Below, in pieces: positions 15,155-22,842 of a DNA stretch of 64,000 nucleotides (position 1 is the first letter of the stretch; every line of letters starts with the position of its first letter). The position numbers were made by a program, and so were the translations under genes. Source of the DNA: Arthrobacter sp. Marseille-P9274 (GTDB taxonomy: Bacteria; Actinomycetota; Actinomycetes; Actinomycetales; Micrococcaceae); the NCBI RefSeq assembly GCF_946892675.1, contig NZ_CAMPOV010000002.1:558001-622000 (forward strand), read 5' to 3'. The notes under the pieces are model-generated. The model was not told where the DNA came from. It saw only the letters and a program-made list of their open reading frames with translations, and did no database searches.

Positions 15155-16864
15155 TCAGAGTGCGGGGGTCCCGTTCAGGCCCGCGGACACCCAGCCGGGT
15201 TCGTGGACAACGGAGCCTGCCGCGATGGTCCACGCGATCTGGCGTTCGGCCAGCTCGTCGATGTCGGCCGGCCAGGCGCCGTCGAGCACGCAGATGTCCG
15301 CGGTCATCCCCGGCGCCAGCTGCCCCTTGAAGGATTCGGCGTTGTCCTGCCAGGCCGGCAGCGAGGTCATGGCCTGCAGCGCCTGGAGGGACGTGATGCG
15401 TTCGGGGTCATCAGGACGTCCCGGCGAGTGCACGGTGGCGCGGGTGACGGCAGCGGCCACCGTGCGCCGCCAGTCGGTGTCGGTGACCGGGGAGTCCGAG
15501 GCGATGTTCAGCTTCACGCCGGCCTTCAGCGCCGAGTTCAGTGGCTGGTGGCGGTCGTATCGCTCCGGTCCCAGCAGGCGCTTGATCAGGTCGCCGGCGG
15601 CGGCGCGGATAGCCGGGTTGGTGCTGTAGCCGATCTGGTGGGCCGCGAGCCGGTGCAGGGATTCGTTGCTGCTGAACGCGCCGTGGATGATGTAGTGCCG
15701 GCCCTGGCGCCCGTCCGCGGACTGGGCCGCGATGATCGCGTCGACGGCCGCTTCCGTTGCGGCGTCGCCGGTGGCATGGATGCCTGCCTGCAGGCCCGCC
15801 GCGTGGACGAGCCGGACGATCTCGTTCAGCTCGGCGGTGCGGTCTGCGTCGGTGGAACCGGCGACCACCATGGAGCCGTGGCTGCACTGCTCGCCGTAAG
15901 GCTCGCTCATCCACGCCGTGCCGCTGCGGGGCGTGCCGTCGGCGAAGACCTTGACGCCGGCGATGCGCAGCAGCTGCGGGTCGATCCCCTGCTGCCTGTA
16001 GAGGTGCTGCAATCCGGAGGCCAGTCCGTTGCCGACCGTTTCGGCGGAGATGCCTCCGGTGCCGGCGAACAGCAGGAGCGCGCTGATGCGCACGGTGAGA
16101 TCACCATCGAGGGCCATCGCGCCGAGCACTTCCAGGGCATCGGTGGTGCACGCGCCGCCGAGCAGCGCCTTGCCGCCGGGGCCGAGCCCCGGTTCGGTGA
16201 GCGAGGTGATGCCTTGGGCGTGCAGCAGGCGCTGGAACTTCAGGGCGGCCGAGCGCAGGTCTTCGCGTGGAACCGGAGGCAGCGCTGCGGTGATCATCTC
16301 CATTGCGGCGTCCACGAACAGTCCGCTGGGTTCGCCGCCGGCGGTGCGCCCGATCACGCCGCCGGCCGGAACGGCAGGTGCCCGGCCGATACCGGCGGCC
16401 TGCATGGCCCTCCGGTTGGCCAGCAACTGGTGGCCGGTCTGGTCGAAGACGACCACCGGGGCGTCCTGCCGCAGCTCCAGCAGCGCTTCGGCCCCTCCCG
16501 GCCCGAGGACGACCTCGTCCCAGCCGTGTGCACGGATCCAGCCGTCGCGGCCGGGAGCAGCGGCAGCAAGGATGCCGGCCACCCCCTGCCAGCTGGAGGC
16601 GGCCGAGGCGGCGACATCCAGGTAGCCGAACCTGGTCATCGCCGAGGCGATGAAGTGCAGGTGGGCATCATTGATACCCGGCAGCACGGCACCGCCTTCG
16701 GCGTCGAGGACCCGGGTACCCGGGCCGACCAGGGCCAGGACGTCCTGCCCGGCGACGGCCAGAACCGCGCCGCCGGACACCGCGACATTCACACTCCCGG
16801 ATGTCTCCGGCAGTGTGCCGTTGATGATGACCAGTTCGGCTGCTTTCCGTTCGCCCAGGCTCAT
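15155..16864 (-). CDS. YtcJ-type amidohydrolase
   Basis: Metal-dependent hydrolase of the amidohydrolase superfamily, Amidohydro_3 branch (569 aa), predicted to open an amide, cyclic amide or related C-N bond in the cytoplasm. The HxH metal motif is GINDAHLHF near residue 65, preceded by the beta-sandwich start LVIINGTLPETSG. Further metal ligands are in GIHATGDAATEAAVD and IIHGAF, with the final catalytic Asp in LNIASDSPV. ATG 16864 is preceded by AGGAGGGCCC. First gene of the leftward operon and divergent from a TetR gene across a short operator region. Probably processes the compound imported by the ABC system. Confidence 0.82.
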   Translation of the reverse strand: MSLGERKAAELVIINGTLPETSGSVNVAVSGGAVLAVAGQDVLALVGPGTRVLDAEGGAVLPGINDAHLHFIASAMTRFGYLDVAASAASSWQGVAGILAAAAPGRDGWIRAHGWDEVVLGPGGAEALLELRQDAPVVVFDQTGHQLLANRRAMQAAGIGRAPAVPAGGVIGRTAGGEPSGLFVDAAMEMITAALPPVPREDLRSAALKFQRLLHAQGITSLTEPGLGPGGKALLGGACTTDALEVLGAMALDGDLTVRISALLLFAGTGGISAETVGNGLASGLQHLYRQQGIDPQLLRIAGVKVFADGTPRSGTAWMSEPYGEQCSHGSMVVAGSTDADRTAELNEIVRLVHAAGLQAGIHATGDAATEAAVDAIIAAQSADGRQGRHYIIHGAFSSNESLHRLAAHQIGYSTNPAIRAAAGDLIKRLLGPERYDRHQPLNSALKAGVKLNIASDSPVTDTDWRRTVAAAVTRATVHSPGRPDDPERITSLQALQAMTSLPAWQDNAESFKGQLAPGMTADICVLDGAWPADIDELAERQIAWTIAAGSVVHEPGWVSAGLNGTPAL

Positions 16865-16922
16865 GGACGGGCCCTCCTGATGTGACGTGGCTTACTGACT
16901 TGCATCAGTATGTCGCATGACT

Positions 16923-16936
16923 TGGTCACTTGACCA
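16923..16936. promoter_or_regulatory. Operator-like palindrome between amidohydrolase and TetR genes
   Basis: TGGTCA-CT-TGACCA, perfect 6-bp arms, 59 bp before the amidohydrolase start and 120 bp before the TetR start. A suitable site for the neighbouring TetR repressor to control both directions. Confidence 0.5.
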
Positions 16937-17055
16937 TCTTTTTCTGTAAAATTTTTGTGAAGCGTTCTTCTGCCCCCTCCTCCGCCGCGAAAATCCGGCT
17001 CCGAAGGGACCGCAGGAACCACCCTTAGGATGGGTGCATAACCGGAGGTAGATGC

Positions 17056-17694
17056 ATGGCCCGAGTACCCACTGCCGAGCGCAGGCTGCAGTTTGTCCGG
17101 TCGGCCGCCCGGGTGATTGCCCAGGACGGGCTGGCCGCCGCCACCACGCGGCGGATCGCCGCCGAGGCCGACGCACCCCTGGCCTCGCTGCACTACTGCT
17201 TCCGGAGCAAGGACGAACTGCTCCAGGAGGTCTATTACTTCCTCAGCAGGGACTACGCCCAGTCCCTGCCGCCGATGGTCGCGGCAGACGCCGGCCTCGA
17301 CACGGTCGTCCGTGCGCACGCCAGACGGATCTGGGAACGCATGCTCGCCGAACCGCACGAGCAGGTGACCACGTTCGAACTGCTCCTGCGCCGGTTCCGC
17401 GTCGGCGCCGACGAGGAGCCGCAGGCGCTGGCGATGAACCGGTCCATGTACGAGGGCTGGATTCGCTCGACCTGTGAGCTCTTCGAATCCGCGGCCCGCA
17501 ATGCCGGAGAGGAAGTGCCGGACAATCTGGAACTGGGCGCCCGGCTCTTCATTGCCGGCATCGACGGGATCAGCATGCAGCACCTCGCCGACCCGGACCC
17601 GGAACGTTCCGCCGCGCTGGTAGACGGGCTGGCCGCCGCCGTTGCCGGAACCCTTACCGACGCCGGGAAGAGCCGGAAAGCGGCCGCCCGCTGA
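17056..17694 (+). CDS. TetR-family regulator of the sulfatase/ABC cluster
   Basis: Transcriptional repressor, 212 aa. The N-terminal helix-turn-helix is AARVIAQDGLAAATTRRIAA followed by EADAPLASLHYCFRSKDELL, the canonical TetR recognition region. The C-terminal ligand domain is all helical (VVRAHARRIWERMLAEPHEQ). The ATG has GGAGGT eight bases upstream. Divergent from the amidohydrolase-ABC-sulfatase operon with a palindrome between them, so it probably senses the substrate of that operon. Convergent with the FGE gene, the two stops being only 9 bp apart. Confidence 0.82.
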   Translation: MARVPTAERRLQFVRSAARVIAQDGLAAATTRRIAAEADAPLASLHYCFRSKDELLQEVYYFLSRDYAQSLPPMVAADAGLDTVVRAHARRIWERMLAEPHEQVTTFELLLRRFRVGADEEPQALAMNRSMYEGWIRSTCELFESAARNAGEEVPDNLELGARLFIAGIDGISMQHLADPDPERSAALVDGLAAAVAGTLTDAGKSRKAAAR

Positions 17695-17703
17695 CCGCCA
17701 CGG

Positions 17704-18654
17704 TCAGGCCGCGGTGCGGAAGCCGCAGTTGCTGCTGGCTGAATCCGGCCCGTTGGAACTGCGGGCGGCCACCCGGTAGCGGTTGCAGTAGGAGTCGTGA
17801 CACAGGAAGGATCCCCCGCGCATGACCCGTCCGCGGCCGATGGTGGGCCCCTGCGGGTTCTCCGCCGGGGCCGTGCGGTAGTACTTGGGCAGGAACCAGT
17901 CGCTGCACCATTCCCAGACATTGCCGCTGACTTCATACAGGCCGAAACCGTTCGGCGGGAAGCTGCGCACCGGAGCCGTAGCCAGGAACCCGTCCTCGGC
18001 CGTGTTGATCCGGGGAAAGTCGCCCTGCCAGATATTGCACAGAGGCTCCCCCGCGGGCCCGTACAGTTCGTCTCCCCAGGCGAAACGTTTGCCCTCCAGT
18101 CCCCCGCGGGCCGCGTATTCCCACTCGGCCTCGGTGGGCAGGCGCCGGCCGGCCCATCGGCAGTAGGCTTCGGCGTCGTTCCACGACACCTGGACCACCG
18201 GATGGTCCGGGATCTCCTCCCAGCTCGAGAGCGGACCGGCCGGGTGGGCCCAGTCCGCGCCGCGGACGCTCAGCCACCACGGCGCCGCCGGAACCCGCCC
18301 GAGGATGTCCTGCGGCGCGGCCTGCACCTGCAGATGGAAGACAGCTGAGGAGCCGTAGACCTCGGACTCCGTGCGGTAGCCGGTGGCCTCGACGAAGGCG
18401 GCGAACTGGACGTTGGTTACTGTCGCAGCATCGATCCGGAAGGCAGCCACCACGGCGTTGTGCACCGGGGCCTCGCCGTCATCCGGATAGCCTTCCCCGA
18501 AGTGATCACCCATACGGAAGCGCCCCGCAGGCAACAGCACGTCATCGTGCACAGCTGCCGGTGCCCCGGATCCGGCATCGGCAGGCAGCGCGTCCGGCCG
18601 CCGCCCGCCTGATTCAGTTCCGGGACGGGACGGTATCCCACAACATGACGACAT
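17704..18654 (-). CDS. Formylglycine-generating enzyme (sulfatase maturase)
   Basis: Copper-dependent oxidase that converts the CxPxR cysteine of type I sulfatases to formylglycine (FGE, 316 aa). The conserved core is present: FRMGDHFGEGYPDDGEAPVH, VTNVQFAAFVEATGY, LPTEAEWEYAARGG, GNVWEWCSDWF. The catalytic pair is Cys285 and Cys290 in GGSFLCHDSYCNRYRVAAR, and the family's C-terminal NCGFR follows. Cytoplasmic. ATG 18654 has AAGGAGG close upstream. It stands alone and convergent to the TetR gene, but the sulfatase at 10 kb is its obvious client. Prokaryotic FGEs are established as sulfatase activators; the pairing here is inferred. Confidence 0.9.
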   Translation of the reverse strand: MSSCCGIPSRPGTESGGRRPDALPADAGSGAPAAVHDDVLLPAGRFRMGDHFGEGYPDDGEAPVHNAVVAAFRIDAATVTNVQFAAFVEATGYRTESEVYGSSAVFHLQVQAAPQDILGRVPAAPWWLSVRGADWAHPAGPLSSWEEIPDHPVVQVSWNDAEAYCRWAGRRLPTEAEWEYAARGGLEGKRFAWGDELYGPAGEPLCNIWQGDFPRINTAEDGFLATAPVRSFPPNGFGLYEVSGNVWEWCSDWFLPKYYRTAPAENPQGPTIGRGRVMRGGSFLCHDSYCNRYRVAARSSNGPDSASSNCGFRTAA

Positions 18655-18855
18655 CCATCCTCCTTACATTCTCCGAACGCAGACGTCAACCCCTGGTTCC
18701 GCCGATTCCGACGCCCGGAACCACGGGTACCGAGGGCGCCGCGCTGCCGGTGCAGGAACGGGCCGGGTCGACGCTCCGATCGCCTCCCCTGCAGCCGGCC
18801 GGGCACCTGCTTCCATCGGATCAGCGTGTGGAAGGGCCGCTGAGGTCCTGGTCAA

Positions 18856-19518
18856 CTATGTGCGGATGGCCTCCAGCAGTTGCCGGAATGCGTTAAGCCG
18901 GCGGGGAGCGGTCGATGGGTCGCGGGAGGTGTCGATTCCGGCTTCGCGGATCGCGCCGACGAGGAGTGCCGCGATGGCTTCTACGTCGAGTTGTGGTGAT
19001 ACTTCCCCGGACTCCTGTGCGTGAAGCAGCCCCGCAATCATGGCATCGAGGGTACGCTGCGACCCTGTCCCGCGGTGTTGCATGCCGACGAGCTGGGGGC
19101 CTGAGACGTTATAGAAGAGACCGAGCTCGCGTTGAGAAGAGAGTTCGAGCATGGCCCGGGGGTACGCGCAGAGCCGGTCGATCCATTCGCTGTGCCGGGC
19201 GGCGTCCCGTTCGGCTGCCTGGATCAGGTCCCGGCCGACTGTCTGGTACGCCTCGGCGATGAGATCGGTTCTGCCGCCGGGAAAGTGCGCATACAGGGTT
19301 GCCCGTGAAGCCCCTGCCCTTGTCGTGATGCGCTCGATGGTAGCGGCCCCGAGTCCCCCTGCGCTGATGATGCCGATGACGGCCCGCACCAGGTCCTGGC
19401 GGGTGCGCAGCTGCTGGCGTTGCCGCAGCGAGACCGGAGGACCTTCCGGTCCAGCCCCGTCCCCGGTCTCACCGCTGACCGGCGAGCTGCCAGGTAATGA
19501 CGGAAAGGTAGTGTTCAT
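18856..19518 (-). CDS. TetR/AcrR-family regulator of the amine block
   Basis: 220-aa repressor. After a disordered 35-residue leader, the helix-turn-helix spans IISAGGLGAATIERITTRAG and ASRATLYAHFPGGRTDLIAE. The C-terminal helices include SSQRELGLFYNVSG, a common TetR ligand-domain theme. Its start overlaps the stop of the kinase-aminotransferase gene (ATGA), so it is made from the same leftward transcript. Twin palindromes at 21919-21954, in front of that transcript and of the rightward SDR operon, are its likely sites, giving autoregulation. Confidence 0.8.
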   Translation of the reverse strand: MNTTFPSLPGSSPVSGETGDGAGPEGPPVSLRQRQQLRTRQDLVRAVIGIISAGGLGAATIERITTRAGASRATLYAHFPGGRTDLIAEAYQTVGRDLIQAAERDAARHSEWIDRLCAYPRAMLELSSQRELGLFYNVSGPQLVGMQHRGTGSQRTLDAMIAGLLHAQESGEVSPQLDVEAIAALLVGAIREAGIDTSRDPSTAPRRLNAFRQLLEAIRT

Positions 19519-21833
19519 GCCCGTCCCGCCAGGCTGTGTGTCTCGGCGACGAGTGCTGAATCGAGGGCGTCGATGACCCGGTCGAGTTCGTCCTTCTCGA
19601 TGACCAGGGGCGGGCGGATCTTCAGCACGTTTTCGTGGGGTCCGATGCGGCTTATCAGGATGTGTTCGCGCAGGAGCGCCTCGACGATGCGTTTGGCCAG
19701 GGCGCCATCGGGTTGTCCGTGGTCATCGATCAGGGCCAGGCCGAAGAACAGGCCCCGGCCCTTCGCGGCGGCCACGTGCCGGTGACCGGCAACAAGTGCG
19801 CCGAGGCGTTCTGCGACGTGGCGTCCGAGATCACCGGTGCGCGCGATGAGGTCCCGGTCCGTGATCTCCTTCAGGACGGCGTGGCCGGCTGCCGCCGCGG
19901 CAGGGGTGCCGGCGAAGGTGTTGAAGTACAGGTTCGCGCTGCTGAAGTCCTGGAGGATCGTCTTGGTGGTGACGACACCCCCAAGAGGGTATCCGTTGCC
20001 CAGCGGTTTGCCGAGCGTGACCAGGTCAGGCCTGATACCGGTGGCCTGGTGGCCCCACCAGACATCACCGAGACGGCCGAGGCCGACCTGGACCTCGTCG
20101 GAGATGACGAGGCCGCCGGCGGCCTGGACGCGTTGAACGAGCCCGGCAAGATACTCCTCGGGCAGTCGCGGGAGGCCTTCGGTGGTGAAGGCCGGTTCGA
20201 TCAGCAGCGCGGCCAGGCCGTGCCCGTGCTGTTCGAGGGAGGCGATCGCCGCGTCGATCTGTGCGAACGCCGCCGCCAGCAGGGCGTCGGGGTCTGCGGG
20301 TCCGGAATCGTCGAGGTCGGGGATCCTGATGGCGCGTACGTGGTCTCCGAACGGTTCGGAGACCGGCAGCCCGGTCGTGAGCGAGGCCAGTGCGATCGTA
20401 TTGCCGTGGTAGCTGTGGTCGGTGACGATGATGCCGCTGCGGCCCGTGCGGTGTCGCGCTATGCGCAGTGCCAGTTCATTCGCTTCGGATCCGCTGTTGG
20501 TGAAGTAGACGCGGTCCAGGGGCGCGTCGAACGTGGCGAGCAGTTGTTCGGCGTAATCGACGACCGGCTCGCTCAGGTAGCGGGTGTGGACGTTGTAGGT
20601 ACGCATCTGTGCGCATACGGCATCGGCAACGCGGGGATTGGCGTGCCCCACCTGGGGCACGTTGTTGTAGGCATCGAGGTAGCGGTGGCCGTCGGCGTCG
20701 GTCAGCCATGCGCCTTCGCCGGCGACGAAGTGCTTGGGCCGGTCGTAGAAGAGCGGTGAGTAGGGTCCGATAGTCTCCGCCCGCCTCGCGAGCAGCCGTT
20801 CGTCACGGTCAGGCAAGGGTTCCACCTCCGGGGTGGTGGGGTTGTTGTTGAATTCGCGGCACAGGTCCAGGACGACCGGCAGGACCTCGGCGCGCAGGAA
20901 CGCGCTGGTGTCCACCTCCGGACGGTCAGCGGCCCATCCCAAATAGGTGAGGCCACGGGCGAGGATCAAAGCATCGAGCGCTGCACGGGCCTGCTCCGGG
21001 ACGGCCACGTGCCGTTCGTAGGCCCCCAGCAGGGCGTTCCGGTACTCCCTCGCCCGAGGATGGCGGTGGTACCAGAACAGAACGGTCGCGAGGTCGAAAA
21101 GCCACCACCCCTCACCGAAGTCATCGAAATCGATCAACGTGAGGCGCCCCTGCGCGGTGAGGACGTTCTCGGGGGTGAAATCCGCATGGATAACGCCGTA
21201 CACGTCGGGACCGGTACCAAGTTCCGTGAGTGTTGCCCGGATTCGGCCCAGGGCCTCCTCGATGACCGCCCGGTCAGCTTCCGTCTCCGCCAGTCCGCGA
21301 GGGTCGCCCCACAAGGGTGCCTGCCCCGCCAGCCCGTCGGCATTCCACGCCTGGCGGGAGTAGCCCGGGATAAGCCCCAACCGGCGGGAAGTGATGTGGA
21401 GGCGGGCGCAGAGTTCACCCAGTTGCCCGAAAGCCTCCGCCTCCGGACTGTCCTGCCCCCGCCAGGCGTCTCCGGCGTCCCCCAGCGGGGCTGAGTCTTC
21501 TACCCACCGCTGGACATCCACATGATGCCCAAGGCCGTGCCCGTCACGAACTACAGAGAACAACTCACCGTCGAGCGACGGAACCACGTCGGGGACGGAA
21601 AGCCCCGCGTCGCGCATGGCAACCATGTACGCGTTCTCGGTGTGCACCTCGGCGTCGGTGCGGTGCCCGTGCCGGTGCATGCGCAGTGCATAGGAGCCCT
21701 GGTCATCGGATACCCGGAAGACCACGTTCTCCCGGTGCTTCACAAACTCAATTGCCGCATCGGCCCCGATCCCAAAGGACGGCAAGGCGGCCCGGGCGAT
21801 GGACAGAGCGGCCTCGCGGGACAAATTCGTCAT
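19515..21833 (-). CDS. Fused APH-type kinase and class III aminotransferase/phospho-lyase
   Basis: Two-domain enzyme (772 aa). Residues 1-340 are an aminoglycoside-phosphotransferase/choline-kinase-like domain with the catalytic motif VIHADFTPENVL and metal motif LIDFDDFGEG. Residues 350-765 are a class III PLP enzyme (NSGSEANELALRIARHRTGR, VISDEVQVGLGRLG, PLP lysine Lys609 in LGKPLGNGYPLG). Class III members related to ethanolamine-phosphate phospho-lyase eliminate phosphate instead of transaminating. A joined kinase suggests ATP-dependent phosphorylation of an amino alcohol followed by elimination to an aldehyde plus ammonia. That is inference; a plain transaminase with an unrelated kinase remains possible. 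Divergent from an SDR-permease operon. Confidence 0.8.
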   Translation of the reverse strand: MTNLSREAALSIARAALPSFGIGADAAIEFVKHRENVVFRVSDDQGSYALRMHRHGHRTDAEVHTENAYMVAMRDAGLSVPDVVPSLDGELFSVVRDGHGLGHHVDVQRWVEDSAPLGDAGDAWRGQDSPEAEAFGQLGELCARLHITSRRLGLIPGYSRQAWNADGLAGQAPLWGDPRGLAETEADRAVIEEALGRIRATLTELGTGPDVYGVIHADFTPENVLTAQGRLTLIDFDDFGEGWWLFDLATVLFWYHRHPRAREYRNALLGAYERHVAVPEQARAALDALILARGLTYLGWAADRPEVDTSAFLRAEVLPVVLDLCREFNNNPTTPEVEPLPDRDERLLARRAETIGPYSPLFYDRPKHFVAGEGAWLTDADGHRYLDAYNNVPQVGHANPRVADAVCAQMRTYNVHTRYLSEPVVDYAEQLLATFDAPLDRVYFTNSGSEANELALRIARHRTGRSGIIVTDHSYHGNTIALASLTTGLPVSEPFGDHVRAIRIPDLDDSGPADPDALLAAAFAQIDAAIASLEQHGHGLAALLIEPAFTTEGLPRLPEEYLAGLVQRVQAAGGLVISDEVQVGLGRLGDVWWGHQATGIRPDLVTLGKPLGNGYPLGGVVTTKTILQDFSSANLYFNTFAGTPAAAAAGHAVLKEITDRDLIARTGDLGRHVAERLGALVAGHRHVAAAKGRGLFFGLALIDDHGQPDGALAKRIVEALLREHILISRIGPHENVLKIRPPLVIEKDELDRVIDALDSALVAETHSLAGRA

Positions 21834-21918
21834 GGTGATCCTTTCAATAATGCCCCTAATGGGCCGAGTTTTGCTTCTGAAATCAATACTGACATCGCGG
21901 GTCGGTTATCGAAATAGC

Positions 21919-21934
21919 GTTCTGATTTTTAGAC
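21919..21934. promoter_or_regulatory. Operator-like site A of the TetR/SDR intergenic region
   Basis: GTTCTGATTTTTAGAC. The second copy of this pattern begins exactly 20 bp later, and outer ATAGCG/CGCTAT arms enclose both. Probable binding site of the TetR regulator at 18.9 kb. Confidence 0.5.
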
Positions 21935-21938
21935 TCGT

Positions 21939-21954
21939 GTTCTGAAAAACAGAC
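21939..21954. promoter_or_regulatory. Operator-like site B of the TetR/SDR intergenic region
   Basis: GTTCTGAAAAACAGAC, containing the palindrome TCTG-AAAAA-CAGA. It starts 20 bp (two helical turns) after site A, as expected for two dimers on one face of the DNA. Confidence 0.5.
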
Positions 21955-22042
21955 CGCTATTCCCATGACCTGAATCACACCGGTACATTCGCTGCACGGG
22001 CCCAACAGGACCGGCACGGAACAGGCAGAGGGAGCATGAAGC

Positions 22043-22819
22043 ATGACGGCCCAACCAGCTGATCACGGACTTCCCCGGCGGGTAGTCGTTACGGGCGGAT
22101 CCTCGGGGATCGGTCTGGCCGTCGCGCGGCACTTCCTCATCGCCGGTGCCAGCGTCGGTATCATCGGGCGAAACCAAACGCGACTGGACGCCGCTGTGGC
22201 GGAATCAGGCCCGGCAGCGGGAAGCCGGCTTGCCGCAGCGTGCGCGGATGTCAGCGACGAACCACGAATCCAGGCAGCCATCGACGAACTCGCCGGAAAA
22301 TTGGGCGGCATCGACGCCCTGGTCACGGCGGCCGGCGCGGAAGGCGAGATGGGGGCGGCCTGCGAGGACGTCACCGCCGATTCCTTCCGAGAAGTGCTCG
22401 ATATCAATGTCACCGGCACTTTCCTGGCCGTGCGGCACACCCTGCCCCACCTCAAGCGCGCCGAGAACGCCAGCATCGTGATCATCGGTTCGGACTCCGG
22501 CTTCGTCGCCGTACCGGGAATGCTGGCCTACAACGCATCCAAAGGCGCGCTGGTCCAGCTCACCCGTGCCCTGGCCGTTGAGCTTTTCGACGCCCACGGC
22601 ATTCGGGCCAACAGTGTGTGCCCTTCCATCGTGGACACACCGATGGCCCGCCGCGGCCTGGGCGTCGGCTCCTTCGCCGATGCTGCCTACCCCGTCCAGG
22701 CACCAGAGGACATCGCCTGGACTGTGGGATACCTGGCCTCCAGCCATTCGCGCGCGATCAACGGCGTGAACCTGCTCTCCGACTTCGGCTATACCGGCCG
22801 ATCCTCCTTCCCCGCCTAA
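22043..22819 (+). CDS. Short-chain dehydrogenase/reductase
   Basis: Classical SDR, 258 aa. The cofactor loop is VVTGGSSGIGLAVA, the catalytic Ser is in IIGSDSGF and the Tyr-x-x-x-Lys is YNASK. The arginine of SVGIIGRNQTRL could favour NADPH, but the loop is ambiguous. C-terminus NLLSDFGYTG is typical. ATG 22043 has GGGAG upstream. First gene of a rightward run (SDR, APC permease, amidohydrolase, MFS) divergent from the kinase-aminotransferase and sharing the twin operator. It would oxidise an alcohol or reduce an aldehyde/ketone from the same substrate pathway. Confidence 0.85.
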   Translation: MTAQPADHGLPRRVVVTGGSSGIGLAVARHFLIAGASVGIIGRNQTRLDAAVAESGPAAGSRLAAACADVSDEPRIQAAIDELAGKLGGIDALVTAAGAEGEMGAACEDVTADSFREVLDINVTGTFLAVRHTLPHLKRAENASIVIIGSDSGFVAVPGMLAYNASKGALVQLTRALAVELFDAHGIRANSVCPSIVDTPMARRGLGVGSFADAAYPVQAPEDIAWTVGYLASSHSRAINGVNLLSDFGYTGRSSFPA

Positions 22820-22842
22820 CCAGCAGATATGAAAGGCCGGCC

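Noticed and set aside
13334-16885. Very long open frame on the plus strand opposite the ABC transporter and amidohydrolase genes
   Set aside because: It is antisense to five genes with clear family motifs. Its translation is Gly/Gln/Arg-rich low complexity, typical of the complement of high-GC genes.
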